NCBI GenBank assembly: GCA_018715805.1
Contig: DVKX01000047.1
Location: forward strand, 62,001-126,000
DNA length: 64,000 nucleotides
Direction: 5' to 3'
Source of the DNA: Candidatus Faecousia intestinigallinarum
GTDB lineage: Bacteria > Bacillota > Clostridia > Oscillospirales > Oscillospiraceae
The notes beneath the pieces were generated by a model, which was not told the origin of the DNA, ran no database searches, and saw only the letters and a list, made by a program, of their open reading frames with translations. Made by a program: the position numbers and the translations under genes. Below are positions 49,367 through 59,194 of the stretch, in pieces; within the stretch, counting starts at the first letter, position 1; each line of letters begins with the position of its first letter.

Positions 49367-49561
49367 TCAGTTCCTTCGAATACTTTCCAGCAATTGAATG
49401 GCTTGGTCAATCTGTCCATCGCGCTCCTGTGTTTTCTCTATGGCAAATACAAACACCTCCCAATTGGGAAAGACTTCTGGATAACGACGCAAAACCGCTT
49501 TTAAGACGGCCTCACATTCCGTCGCTGTGGCTTTTTGAATCCTTTTAAGAAAGCGAACCAT
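49367..49561 (-). CDS. Small hypothetical protein (64 aa)
   Basis: Compact acidic/aromatic ORF YPEVFPNWEVFVFAIEKTQERDGQIDQAIQLLESIRRN. Confidence 0.55.
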   Translation of the reverse strand: MVRFLKRIQKATATECEAVLKAVLRRYPEVFPNWEVFVFAIEKTQERDGQIDQAIQLLESIRRN

Positions 49562-49670
49562 AGGTACCTCCAGTCTGGAATATTATGCTAACTATATGAT
49601 AACACAATGATTGTATATTTTCAAGGCGCTTGTTGGTAAAATACTACCAAATAAGAAACGAGGTGTTATC

Positions 49671-49862
49671 ATGGCGGTGAACAGAATCCAGACCGGCATC
49701 CGCTTCGAGCCAGAGCTGCTGTATAAGATTACCTATGTGGCCAAATGCAACTGCCGTTCTCTCAACGCCCAGATGGAGTTTCTGGCTCGCCAATGCGTGG
49801 AGGAATTTGAGTCCGCCCGGGAACCCATCCCGGTGGATGAGGAGGAACTCTACCGGAAATAG
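49671..49862 (+). CDS. Arc-like ribbon-helix-helix small protein
   Basis: IQTGIRFEPELLYKITYVAKCNCRSLNAQMEFLARQCVEEFE; RBS gaggtg. Confidence 0.7.
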   Translation: MAVNRIQTGIRFEPELLYKITYVAKCNCRSLNAQMEFLARQCVEEFESAREPIPVDEEELYRK

Positions 49863-49871
49863 CCAAGCCCC

Positions 49872-49899
49872 CGCCCCCGGCAGCAACCGGGGGCGTTTT
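49872..49899 (+). terminator. Terminator after RHH gene
   Basis: CGCCCCCGG-cagcaa-CCGGGGGCG-TTTT. Confidence 0.8.
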
Positions 49900-49987
49900 G
49901 CATGGACGCAGGGGGAATCGCATACGCTGACAAACGGATAAAACGGAAAATTGTCTGACAAATCTGTGAAATTCCGCGGATTCTTTG

Positions 49988-50016
49988 TTGACAGTCCAAT
50001 ACATATCTGCTATTAT
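49988..50016 (+). promoter_or_regulatory. SigmaA promoter of ncRNA candidate
   Basis: TTGACA-17 bp-TATTAT. Confidence 0.8.
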
Positions 50017-50022
50017 TTATGA

Positions 50023-50172
50023 TATAAAGAATCCCCAATTGTATGGTACGCAAGCATTCCCCCAGCGGGCAACTGCGCACCCCGGCTTCCTCAATGGGAG
50101 GTGCCGGCTTCTGGCGATTTCCCTGCGCGCATAGTCCGTACCCCCGTTCCGGGGCGGATTGTGCGCTTTTTT
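50023..50172 (+). ncRNA. Structured ncRNA or leader candidate (possible 6S-like RNA or attenuator)
   Basis: Closing stem GGTACG/CGTACC, apical hairpin CCGGC..GCCGG, long unpaired central region, overlapping strong terminator ending in T6. Confidence 0.45.
50127..50172 (+). terminator. Intrinsic terminator overlapping the ncRNA 3' stem
   Basis: GCGCATAGTCCG...CGGATTGTGCGC (12 bp including G-U pairs) plus inner CCCC/GGGG, then TTTTTT. Confidence 0.7.
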
Positions 50173-50202
50173 GTCCCCAAAACAGAAAGGAGGAAACTGA
50201 AT

Positions 50203-51312
50203 ATGCAAAGCAAACGGAATATTCCCGCCGCCATGTTACTGCTGCTGGCGTTCGCTCTGGCGCTCGCCGCCTGCGCCCCGGCGGAAGCGCCCACACCCAC
50301 CGCCGACGCGACCCAACCCACCACGCTGGGCACCGAAGCCCCTACGCAAACCCCTACAGAGATCCCCACGGAGCCGGAGGCGCTGGACTATGATGCCTAT
50401 TTCTCCCAGATCCGGGGGAAGGAATACCTGGAGACGGGCTTCAAAGTCCTGTCCAATCCCGATTACCTCCAGGATCGGGACTGGCGGCTGGACATTGCCG
50501 ATGAAGAAATGCTGGAGGAGCGGAAATGGGAGGATGCTTGGCGGAACTATCCGGTAATCCTCAGCGCCAGCAACAAAGCCTTGGTGAAGGTATTATCGGA
50601 GCTCCCGGTGCGCAGCCTCTCGGCGGAGCCGGACTTCGCCGTGGCCGTCAACGCCGACGGCACGGAGCTATGGAAGCTGGACTATGACACCGGCGAGGCG
50701 GAAACGCTGTATACCGACCCCTCCGGCCAGCTGTGCGACCCCATTGAATACTATGACGGCTGCGTGTTCTTCCTGGCAGGCAACGGGGCGGACGGACGGG
50801 GGCTGTACCGGCTGTATCTGCCGGAAATGAAGCTGGACTTGATGGCGGAGGATCTGCCCGCAGAGCGCCCGGACGGCTATCGGTTCCAGGGCTTCCAGGT
50901 GATCTCCAACCACGAGGTAGCCTGGGTCTATACCTACCCGGTGTTTGAACACTATGCCCAGGAATACTGGGACGAGCCGGTGCTGGGTCAGGAGGGCGAT
51001 CGCTATACCCCCAAGGAAGCCTTTGGGGAAATTTATGCGGAAGACCCTCCGGAAACGGTAGACGATCTAAGCAAGACGGGTCAGTGGCAGTACGCCGAAC
51101 AGCTGGACTGGGTCTTCCTGGAGAAAACCGGCCAGTATTCTGCGGATCATTGGTACCGCAACACCCTCACTGGAGAGGAGCGGATGTGCTACAGCTTTGT
51201 GATCCACAACAGCAAAATGCCAGTCTACTACCCAGACGGCACCATGCGGCCGGAGGCGGAGTGGGAGAACGGCTCCCTCTGGTGGTTGGACAGCTACTAT
51301 ACCGCCGGATAA
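50203..51312 (+). CDS. Lipoprotein of unknown function
   Basis: Signal peptide and lipobox LALAACAP, Thr/Pro-rich linker; RBS aggagg. Confidence 0.75.
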   Translation: MQSKRNIPAAMLLLLAFALALAACAPAEAPTPTADATQPTTLGTEAPTQTPTEIPTEPEALDYDAYFSQIRGKEYLETGFKVLSNPDYLQDRDWRLDIADEEMLEERKWEDAWRNYPVILSASNKALVKVLSELPVRSLSAEPDFAVAVNADGTELWKLDYDTGEAETLYTDPSGQLCDPIEYYDGCVFFLAGNGADGRGLYRLYLPEMKLDLMAEDLPAERPDGYRFQGFQVISNHEVAWVYTYPVFEHYAQEYWDEPVLGQEGDRYTPKEAFGEIYAEDPPETVDDLSKTGQWQYAEQLDWVFLEKTGQYSADHWYRNTLTGEERMCYSFVIHNSKMPVYYPDGTMRPEAEWENGSLWWLDSYYTAG

Positions 51313-51571
51313 ATTGTCTGGACGCCCTGCGCCGGGAGGGACGGGAGCACGATCTCCCTCCGCCGCGCCGGAACAAGCCCCGGCTCGCGATCTTCATAAA
51401 TCCAGCGGCCGCCCCCAATGGGGGCGGCTGTTTTCTCTGCTCCGCGCCGACGGCGCGTCTCCTTTCTGCGGCGGTATTCGGTAAAAATTTGCTGAAAAAA
51501 CGGTGGACATTCTTGCCTTCCTATGCTAAAATGTAATTGGTGGAGGTTGGGGATTTTTCCAGCCGACATCC

Positions 51572-51609
51572 GTTATGTTAAAACAGCGGCGCAGCCGCAT
51601 AACATTTTT
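51572..51609 (+). promoter_or_regulatory. Stem-loop immediately upstream of pckA RBS
   Basis: GTTATG...GCGGC-gca-GCCGC-ATAAC followed by ATTTTT and RBS. Confidence 0.5.
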
Positions 51610-51624
51610 AGGAGGAAAACAAGT

Positions 51625-53232
51625 ATGGAAACCTACGGCATTGAAAAGTACGGCATCACCGGCGTCAAAGAAGTAGTGTACAACCCTTCCTACGAGCTTC
51701 TGTTTGAAGAGGAGACGAAGGAGGGTCTTTCCGGCTATGAAGTCGGTCAGGTCACTGAGCTGGACGCTGTGAACGTGATGACCGGTATCTATACCGGCCG
51801 CTCCCCCAAAGACAAGTACATCGTCATGGACGAGAACTCCAAGGACACCGTGTGGTGGACCTCCGACACCTTCAAGAACGACAACCACCCCATGAGCGAG
51901 AGCACCTGGGCCACCGTGAAGGACATCGCCCTGAAGGAGCTGTCCAACAAGCGGCTGTTTGTGGTGGACGCTTTCTGCGGCGCCAACGCCGACACCCGCA
52001 TGGCCATCCGCTTCATCGTGGAGGTGGCATGGCAGGCGCACTTCGTGAAGAATATGTTCATCCGTCCCACTGAAGAGGAATTGAAGAACTTCACCCCCGA
52101 CTTCGTGGTGTACAACGCTTCCAAGGCCAAGGTGGAGAACTACAAGGAGCTGGGCATGAACTCCGAGACCTGCGCTGCCTTCAACATCACCTCCCGGGAG
52201 CAGGTCATCATCAACACCTGGTACGGCGGCGAGATGAAGAAGGGTATGTTCTCCATGATGAACTACTACCTGCCCCTGAAGGGCATCGCCTCCATGCACT
52301 GCTCCGCCAACACCGACATGAACGGCGAGAATACCGCCATTTTCTTCGGTCTGTCCGGCACCGGTAAGACCACCCTCTCCACCGACCCCAAGCGTCTGCT
52401 CATCGGCGACGACGAGCACGGCTGGGACGACAACGGCGTGTTCAACTTTGAGGGCGGCTGCTACGCCAAGGTCATCAACCTGGACAAGGATTCCGAACCC
52501 GACATCTACAACGCCATCCGCCGCAACGCGCTGCTGGAAAACGTGACTGTAGACAAGGACGGCAAGATCGACTTCAACGATAAGTCCGTGACGGAGAACA
52601 CCCGCGTGTCCTACCCCATCGACCACATTGAGAAGATCGTCCGCCCCGTGTCCACCGCTCCTGCCGCCAAGAATGTGATCTTCCTGTCCGCAGACGCTTT
52701 TGGCGTGCTGCCCCCTGTTTCCATCCTGACTCCGGAGCAGACCCAGTACTACTTCCTCTCCGGCTTCACGGCAAAGCTGGCGGGCACCGAGCGGGGCATC
52801 ACCGAGCCCACCCCCACCTTCTCCGCCTGCTTCGGTCAGGCTTTCCTGGAGCTGCATCCCACCAAGTACGCCGAGGAGCTGGTAAAGCGCATGGAGATGT
52901 CCGGCGCCAAGGCTTATCTGGTGAACACCGGCTGGAACGGCACCGGCAAGCGCATCTCGATTAAGGATACCCGGGGCATCATCGACGCCATCCTGAACGG
53001 CGACATCCTGAACGCCCCCACTAAGAAGATTCCCATGTTCGATCTGGAGGTGCCCACCGCTCTGCCCGGCGTGGACAGCGCCATCCTGGATCCCCGGGAT
53101 ACCTATGCCGACCCCTCCGCATGGGAGGAGAAGGCCAAGGATCTGGCCAACCGCTTCGTGAAGAACTTCGCCAAGTATACTTCCAACGAAGCCGGCAAGG
53201 CGCTGGTGGCCGCAGGCCCCAAGGCGGAATAA
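51625..53232 (+). CDS. pckA: Phosphoenolpyruvate carboxykinase (ATP)
   Basis: [56 protein letters not shown]. Confidence 0.97.
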   Translation: METYGIEKYGITGVKEVVYNPSYELLFEEETKEGLSGYEVGQVTELDAVNVMTGIYTGRSPKDKYIVMDENSKDTVWWTSDTFKNDNHPMSESTWATVKDIALKELSNKRLFVVDAFCGANADTRMAIRFIVEVAWQAHFVKNMFIRPTEEELKNFTPDFVVYNASKAKVENYKELGMNSETCAAFNITSREQVIINTWYGGEMKKGMFSMMNYYLPLKGIASMHCSANTDMNGENTAIFFGLSGTGKTTLSTDPKRLLIGDDEHGWDDNGVFNFEGGCYAKVINLDKDSEPDIYNAIRRNALLENVTVDKDGKIDFNDKSVTENTRVSYPIDHIEKIVRPVSTAPAAKNVIFLSADAFGVLPPVSILTPEQTQYYFLSGFTAKLAGTERGITEPTPTFSACFGQAFLELHPTKYAEELVKRMEMSGAKAYLVNTGWNGTGKRISIKDTRGIIDAILNGDILNAPTKKIPMFDLEVPTALPGVDSAILDPRDTYADPSAWEEKAKDLANRFVKNFAKYTSNEAGKALVAAGPKAE

Positions 53233-53245
53233 TGAACGTCGGATA

Positions 53246-53266
53246 GCCGGGGATCTTTCCCCGGCT
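53246..53266 (+). promoter_or_regulatory. Intercistronic stem-loop between pckA and oadA
   Basis: AGCCGGGGA-tct-TTCCCCGGCT type inverted repeat with no long T-tract. Confidence 0.5.
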
Positions 53267-53375
53267 GTCTGAGCGCAAATAACGCTCCCGCAGGGTACGG
53301 CATGGCCGCCCCCGGCTGCCGCGCTGCCCTGCATCCGGTTATGTATTCCCAATTTTAATGGAGGTTAATAACAAT

Positions 53376-54758
53376 ATGGCTCAAAAGGTTCAATTTGTAG
53401 AGACGGTTCTGCGGGACGCGAACCAGTCTCTGATTGCCACCCGCCTGCCCTACGATAAGTTCGAGCCCATGCTGGAAACCATCGACAAGGTGGGCTACTA
53501 TGCCTGCGAATGCTGGGGCGGCGCCACTTTCGACGTGTGCCTGCGCTACCTGCACGAGGATCCCTGGGAGCGGCTGCGGAAGATCCGCGCCAAGATGCCC
53601 AACACCAAGCTGCAGATGCTGCTGCGGGGTCAGAACGTTCTGGGTTACTCCCACTACCCCGATGATTTCGTGAAGCTGTTCGTGGCCAAGGCCGTGGAGA
53701 ACGGCATCGACGTCATCCGTATCTTCGACGCGCTGAACGATGTGAACAATCTGAAGGTGGCTATGGAGGCCACCGTCAAGGCCGGCGCCATCGCCTCCGG
53801 CACCATTTCCTACACCACCTCCCCGGTGCATACTCTGAGCAAATATGTGGAGATGGTGAAGGAGCTGAAGGAAATGGGCGCTTCCACCATCTGCATTAAG
53901 GATATGGCCGGCATCATGGGTCCCAAGGAGGCCTATGACCTGGTGTCCGCCATCAAGGACGCAGTGGATCTGCCCGTGGACCTGCACACCCACTGCACCA
54001 CCGGCCTGGCGTTCATGACCTACCTGAAGGCTGTGGAAGCCGGCGTGGACATCATCGACACCGCCATTTCCCCCTTCTCCGGCGGCACCTCCCAGCCCGC
54101 CACCGAAACCCTGGCCTACGCCCTGCGGCAGCTGGGCTATCAGGTGGATCTGGACGACAGCCAGACCAAGATCATGGCCGACTACTTCAAGGGCGTGCGG
54201 GACGAGTTCATTAAGGACGGCACCATGATGCCCAAGTCCATGGCCACGGACACCCAGTGCCTGACCTACCAGGTGCCCGGCGGTATGCTCTCCAACCTGC
54301 TCAGCCAGCTGAAGCAGATGAACGCCCTGGATCGTTTTGACGAAGCCCTGGTGGAAACCCCCAAGGTTCGTAAGGATATGGGCTATCCTCCCCTGGTCAC
54401 CCCCACTTCTCAGATGGTGGGCGTACAGGCCGTGCGCAACGTGCTGGACGGCCAGCGCTACAAGACCGTCTCCAAGGAGATCAAGGCTTACTGCCGCGGC
54501 GAGTATGGCCGCACCCCCGCTCCCATCGACAAAGACATTCAGAAGATGATTCTGGGGGACGAGCAGCCCCTGGCCGGCCGCTATGCCGATTCCCTGGAGC
54601 CCATTGTGGAGCCTACCCGGAAGAAGCTGGAGGGCGTCGCCCGCTGCGACGAGGATGTGCTCAGCTATATCGCCTTCCCCAACCTGGCGGAGAAGTTCTT
54701 TGAAGATCGCCGGGAGAAGGAAGAGAATGAAGTCACCTACACCATCACCGAGGCGTAA
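53376..54758 (+). CDS. oadA: Oxaloacetate decarboxylase alpha / pyruvate carboxylase subunit B-type carboxyltransferase lacking a biotin domain
   Basis: FVETVLRDANQSLIATRLPYDKFEPMLETIDKVGYYACECWGGATFDVCLRYL; ends without biotinyl motif. Confidence 0.92.
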   Translation: MAQKVQFVETVLRDANQSLIATRLPYDKFEPMLETIDKVGYYACECWGGATFDVCLRYLHEDPWERLRKIRAKMPNTKLQMLLRGQNVLGYSHYPDDFVKLFVAKAVENGIDVIRIFDALNDVNNLKVAMEATVKAGAIASGTISYTTSPVHTLSKYVEMVKELKEMGASTICIKDMAGIMGPKEAYDLVSAIKDAVDLPVDLHTHCTTGLAFMTYLKAVEAGVDIIDTAISPFSGGTSQPATETLAYALRQLGYQVDLDDSQTKIMADYFKGVRDEFIKDGTMMPKSMATDTQCLTYQVPGGMLSNLLSQLKQMNALDRFDEALVETPKVRKDMGYPPLVTPTSQMVGVQAVRNVLDGQRYKTVSKEIKAYCRGEYGRTPAPIDKDIQKMILGDEQPLAGRYADSLEPIVEPTRKKLEGVARCDEDVLSYIAFPNLAEKFFEDRREKEENEVTYTITEA

Positions 54759-54770
54759 GGAGGGCTTGCC

Positions 54771-55130
54771 ATGCAACTGTTAGCCAATACCCTGGGGCAA
54801 AGCCATCTCTCCATTGGGGATGCGGGCATTGTCGCCCTGCTGGGCTACATCGTGGTGTTCTTCGGTCTGGTGCTGCTGCTGGCAGTGCTGGTCATTGTAG
54901 GCAAGATCTTTGCCGCCAAGGACGCCAAGGCCAAGGCGAACACCCCTGCGCCCGCCGCCGCCCCCGCAGCAGCGGAAGCCCCCAAGCCCACCGCCCCCGG
55001 CGCCGCCGGTTCCCTGAAGCTCTACGATGTAGAGCCAAAAACCGCCGCTATGCTCATGGCCATTGTGGCCGATAAGATGGGCAAGCCCCTGAACGAACTG
55101 CGCTTCATTTCCATCAAGGAGGTCAAATAA
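54771..55130 (+). CDS. OadG-family (gamma-like) small membrane subunit
   Basis: Single [18 protein letters not shown], Ala/Pro linker; sits between oadA and the biotin carrier. Confidence 0.75.
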   Translation: MQLLANTLGQSHLSIGDAGIVALLGYIVVFFGLVLLLAVLVIVGKIFAAKDAKAKANTPAPAAAPAAAEAPKPTAPGAAGSLKLYDVEPKTAAMLMAIVADKMGKPLNELRFISIKEVK

Positions 55131-55132
55131 TC

Positions 55133-55531
55133 ATGAAGTACAAAGTGACCCTGAACGGCCGCACCTATGAGGTGGAGGTCGAGGCAGGCAAGGCCATGCT
55201 CCTGGATGAGTATGAGGCCATTGCTCCCGCCGCGCCTGCGGCAGCCCCCGCGCCCGCAGCAGCCCCTGCTCCCGCCGCGCCTGCGGCAGCTCCTGCGGCT
55301 CCCGCCGTGACCGGCGCCGGCGAGCCGGTGGCCGCCCCCATGCCCGGCAACATCCTCAAGGTGAACGTCTCCGCCGGACAGGCCGTAAAAGCCGGCACCG
55401 TGCTGTGCATCCTGGAGGCTATGAAGATGGAGAACGAGATCATGGCGCCCAAGGACGGTACTGTGACCCAGGTCCTTGTCAGCAAAGGCTCCACTGTGGA
55501 CACCGGCGCTCCTCTGGTCGTGATCGGCTAA
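55133..55531 (+). CDS. Biotin/lipoyl carrier protein of Na+-pumping decarboxylase
   Basis: Biotinylation motif [10 protein letters not shown]; Ala-Pro linker; [10 protein letters not shown]. Confidence 0.93.
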   Translation: MKYKVTLNGRTYEVEVEAGKAMLLDEYEAIAPAAPAAAPAPAAAPAPAAPAAAPAAPAVTGAGEPVAAPMPGNILKVNVSAGQAVKAGTVLCILEAMKMENEIMAPKDGTVTQVLVSKGSTVDTGAPLVVIG

Positions 55532-55543
55532 GGAGGGTTCCCA

Positions 55544-56749
55544 ATGGTCATCAATATTGGTGAAATTCTCCTGAAGCTGTGGAACGATTCCGGCTTTGCG
55601 GCGATTTCCTCCGGCTTTATGGACGGAGGCTGGCAGAACTTGCTGATGATCGCCATTGCCTGCGTTCTGCTGTACCTGGGCATCGTGAAGAAGTTCGAGC
55701 CGCTGCTGCTGGTGGGCATCGCTTTCGGCTGCCTGCTCACCAACCTGCCCAACGGCAATCTGTACCACCCCGAGCTGTGGGACGCATTTATGAACGGCGA
55801 AATTGGCTATGGAACCGTTCTCCATGACGGCGGACTGCTGGACATCTTCTACATCGGCGTGAAAGCGGGTATCTATCCCTGCCTGATCTTCATGGGCGTG
55901 GGCGCGATGACGGACTTCGGCCCGCTGCTCTCCAACCCCAAGAGTTTGCTCATGGGCGCTTCCGCGCAGCTGGGCGTGTTTGCCGCGTTCTTCGGCGCTA
56001 CCCTGCTGGGCTTCACTGCGGCAGAGGCCGCTTCCATCGGCATCATTGGCGGCGCGGACGGCCCCACCGCCATCCTGCTGACCACCCGTCTGGCTCCCCG
56101 GCTGCTGGGCGCCATCGCCATCGCGGCTTACTCCTACATGGCGCTGATCCCCCTGATCCAGCCCCCCTTCATGCGTCTGCTGACCACGCCCAAGGAGCGG
56201 CAGATCAAGATGATGCAGACGCGGCAGGTATCCAAGACGGAGAAGATCATGTTCCCCATTATCGTCACCATCTTCGTAATCCTGCTGCTGCCGGATACCG
56301 CCCCCCTGATCGGCAGCCTGATGCTGGGCAATCTGTTCAAGGAAACCGGCCTCACCGACCGCCTTGCGGACACCGCGCAGAACGCCTTGATGAACATCAT
56401 CACCATCATGCTTTCCACAGCCGTAGGCGCTACCATGGTTGGCTCCAACTTCCTGACGGTGGAGACGCTGTCCATCGTGGTGCTGGGCGTGATTTCCTTT
56501 ATCCTGTCCACCGTGGGCGGCCTGCTGGGCGGCAAGGTAATGTGCTGGCTCACCAAGGGCAAGGTCAACCCCCTGATTGGCTCCGCCGGTGTGTCTGCGG
56601 TGCCTATGGCAGCCCGGGTTTCCAATGTGGAAGGCCAGAAGGCCAACCCCTCCAACTTCCTGTTGATGCACGCCATGGGTCCCAATGTGGCAGGCGTCAT
56701 CGGCTCCGCCATCGCCGCCGGTTTCCTGCTGAAGGTTTTCGGCGCGTAA
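55544..56749 (+). CDS. oadB: Sodium ion-translocating decarboxylase beta subunit
   Basis: IGIIGGADGPTAILLTTRLAP; VSNVEGQKANPSNFLLMHAMGPNVAGVIGSAIAAG. Confidence 0.95.
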   Translation: MVINIGEILLKLWNDSGFAAISSGFMDGGWQNLLMIAIACVLLYLGIVKKFEPLLLVGIAFGCLLTNLPNGNLYHPELWDAFMNGEIGYGTVLHDGGLLDIFYIGVKAGIYPCLIFMGVGAMTDFGPLLSNPKSLLMGASAQLGVFAAFFGATLLGFTAAEAASIGIIGGADGPTAILLTTRLAPRLLGAIAIAAYSYMALIPLIQPPFMRLLTTPKERQIKMMQTRQVSKTEKIMFPIIVTIFVILLLPDTAPLIGSLMLGNLFKETGLTDRLADTAQNALMNIITIMLSTAVGATMVGSNFLTVETLSIVVLGVISFILSTVGGLLGGKVMCWLTKGKVNPLIGSAGVSAVPMAARVSNVEGQKANPSNFLLMHAMGPNVAGVIGSAIAAGFLLKVFGA

Positions 56750-56762
56750 GCAGCACATATCA

Positions 56763-56794
56763 AACCGCACCTGGATTGCCGGGTGCGGTTTTTT
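56763..56794 (+). terminator. oad operon terminator
   Basis: AACCGCACC...GGTGCGGTT-TTTT. Confidence 0.85.
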
Positions 56795-56964
56795 ATTGGG
56801 AACTGCCGGGCTTCCTGGCGGCGGTCATGTGAAAATACCCCTCCATACCGGGTTCGGCTGTCGATTTGTCCATCCCCGCAGAAACAAGAAAAGCCGCCCG
56901 CCCTGGAGTGCGCCGCCGCGATTCTTTTCTTATTTCAGAAGTTCTCTCTATCTTAAAAAAAGAT

Positions 56965-56992
56965 TGCCAAGCCTAAGGGCTTGGCAATCCAG
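56965..56992 (-). terminator. Terminator of the glycosidase-like gene
   Basis: GATTGCCAAGCC-taag-GGCTTGGCAATC with A-tract on + strand (T-tract on -). Confidence 0.8.
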
Positions 56993-56995
56993 TTT

Positions 56996-58033
56996 CTATT
57001 GCTGCGGTATGGTGGAGAGCACCATATTCACCGGCCGCAGAACGCTGTAGGCATCGTAGCGGGTATCGTTGGACTCGGAAAGAAATACCAGACGGGATAC
57101 CGCGTTTTCTCCCAGGCCGCTTTCCTCCGCTGTCCGCTGCACGTTTACCGCCGACACACCGCTGACATACTGCCGCACCCGCCCTTCCGGCATGGTGATG
57201 GCGCCCAATTCCGTTTCAAAGGATACGGCAAAGGTGCTGCTGGCGCAGGCGGCCACCAGCTTTTCCGCCGCCGTGTTCAGCACGCCGGTGAGATCGCTGG
57301 TATCATAAACGATGCTGGACATATCCGGGAAACAGAACTGCCGAAACACCACCTCCCGGAATCCCAGACCCTTCAGCTCCGCCACCGTCTGCACCAGCTG
57401 GTTGATGGTGCCGGAGGCGGCAGGATCCAGCCAATAGCAGCCTTCTCCATCCATCCACAGGTAGCCGCCCTCCACCGGCAGGCCGCAGTCTACGTTGTTC
57501 AGACCGAATACAAAGTTCTGGAAAGCGGGCATCCGGGCGATTAGGTACATATTCCGGCTTTTCAGCTGGGCGATCAGGCTGTCCACCCCGGCAACATCCA
57601 CAGAATCCGCCGTGGTGCCCGACTGCGTGGTGTAGAAGCAATACCCGTAGATGCTCTTCACATCCAGCATCACCGCAGAGCCGTTGGGGATGGCCGCCAC
57701 CTGCTCTTCCAGGGCTTCCAAATCCGTCAGCGCCTGGGCGTCAATATAATAGCCGTAGAGCTGTGCCAGCTCCGTGGAGGTATTCACCGCGTTCTCCCCC
57801 TCGTTATAGACCACGTCCACTGACTCCTCCGTGGGCGGCGCTGCCGCCGCCTGCCCCTGGGACACCTCCGGAGACAGCGAAAAGTCCAGCCGCGCGCCTT
57901 CCCGGCTAAAAATCAAAAAACGATCCAGCCATAAAAACCAAACCAGCAGCGCCGCAACAGCCGCCAGCAGCAGTATCAGCGCCGCGATGCCCACCCGCCG
58001 CCAGATGCGGCGGGCTTTATAGGATAAGGTCAT
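56996..58033 (-). CDS. Membrane-anchored putative glycoside hydrolase-like protein
   Basis: N-terminal TM; TIM-barrel-like segments (VMLDVKSIYGYCFY, YLIARMPAFQNF, LGFREVVFRQFCFP). Confidence 0.65.
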   Translation of the reverse strand: MTLSYKARRIWRRVGIAALILLLAAVAALLVWFLWLDRFLIFSREGARLDFSLSPEVSQGQAAAAPPTEESVDVVYNEGENAVNTSTELAQLYGYYIDAQALTDLEALEEQVAAIPNGSAVMLDVKSIYGYCFYTTQSGTTADSVDVAGVDSLIAQLKSRNMYLIARMPAFQNFVFGLNNVDCGLPVEGGYLWMDGEGCYWLDPAASGTINQLVQTVAELKGLGFREVVFRQFCFPDMSSIVYDTSDLTGVLNTAAEKLVAACASSTFAVSFETELGAITMPEGRVRQYVSGVSAVNVQRTAEESGLGENAVSRLVFLSESNDTRYDAYSVLRPVNMVLSTIPQQ

Positions 58034-58965
58034 TCCGTCCTCCTTCTGGCGCAGACGCAGCGCCATTCTTCTTTCGCAAGGGTTTCCGTTATCTGCAGAC
58101 CCGCCCGCTCCAGGGCGGCTGTCACCTCCGGCAGCCGGGTATCCAAAATCCCGGAGCAGATCACCGTTTCCCCTGCCAGCTTTGGCAGCACCGGCGCCAG
58201 CCGGATGATCACATCTGCCACAATGTTTACCAGCACTACGTCATATTCCCGGGCGCATAGCCGGGACATCAGCGCCTCGTCCTCCGTTATATTGCCGGTC
58301 ACCGCCGTAAATTCCGGCGCGGCAAAGCCGTTGAGGGCGGCGTTTTCCCGGGCGGCCTTCTCCGCTTTCGGGTCAATATCCACGCCCACGGCGCTTCCCG
58401 CCCCCAGGCGCAGGGCGGCAATGGACAAAATGCCGCTGCCGCTGCCCAAGTCCAGGCAGGCGTCCCCCGGCTTCACCCGCCGCTCCATCTCCTCCAGAAC
58501 CATCTGCGTGGAGGGGTGGTAGCCTGTGCCGAAAGCGATCCCCGGATCCAAAAGGATGGGCTTTCGCCCTCCGGCATAGCTCTCCGCCAGCCAAACGGGC
58601 AATACCACCAAGGTATCCCCCACCTCCTGGGGCGGATAATGCTCCATGCCGCTCTGCTCCCACTGCTCCTCCGCCAGGGGCTTTGCCGTTACCGCCATAT
58701 CCATTTCCTCTGCCACGGCGCTCAGCCGAGCCAGCGCTGCCGTGTCTGCCGCATCCAGGTACAGCCGGATGCGGGACAGCCCCTGCAGCTGCTTTTGCAG
58801 CGCCTCGTCAATATAATCCCACTGGCTTCGGTTCTCCTCCAGAAATGCCTCCAGTTCTCCCTGATCCTCCAGCACCAGCTCGGAAAAGCCCTGGGCAGTC
58901 AGAGCAGCCGCCGCTTCCTCTACGCTTTTCCCCCCGGTGTCGATGGTGATTTCCAGCCAATCCAT
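58030..58965 (-). CDS. prmA: Ribosomal protein L11 methyltransferase
   Basis: DPGIAFGTGYHPSTQMVLEEMERRVKPGDACLDLGSGSGILSIAALRLGA; VLVNIVADVI. Confidence 0.94.
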   Translation of the reverse strand: MDWLEITIDTGGKSVEEAAAALTAQGFSELVLEDQGELEAFLEENRSQWDYIDEALQKQLQGLSRIRLYLDAADTAALARLSAVAEEMDMAVTAKPLAEEQWEQSGMEHYPPQEVGDTLVVLPVWLAESYAGGRKPILLDPGIAFGTGYHPSTQMVLEEMERRVKPGDACLDLGSGSGILSIAALRLGAGSAVGVDIDPKAEKAARENAALNGFAAPEFTAVTGNITEDEALMSRLCAREYDVVLVNIVADVIIRLAPVLPKLAGETVICSGILDTRLPEVTAALERAGLQITETLAKEEWRCVCARRRTE

Positions 58966-59194
58966 ACACATTCCTCTTATCTTTGGATATATTTTCTCTA
59001 TTCTACCCCAGGAACAAAAAAATCGCAACTGAAAACTCTTTAATTTTTTGTGTTCTACTTCCTATTTTTCCGATTCTGATGTATAATAACCAAGTATCGC
59101 CATTTTGCCGCAACGCCGGATATGGCGGCTGTGGACGGCGCGGCGCTTTGAACGCGCCGGATTCAACGCCCTATAAAAGTTTAGGAGACACCGC

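Noticed and set aside
51526-53352. 608-aa minus-strand ORF
   Set aside because: Antisense to pckA; Gly/His/Val-rich shadow frame.
55225-55315. Short tandem repeats (GCC/CCC rich)
   Set aside because: They encode the Ala-Pro linker of the biotin carrier; a normal feature of such proteins.
55022-56770. 582-aa minus-strand ORF
   Set aside because: Antisense to the biotin carrier and oadB.
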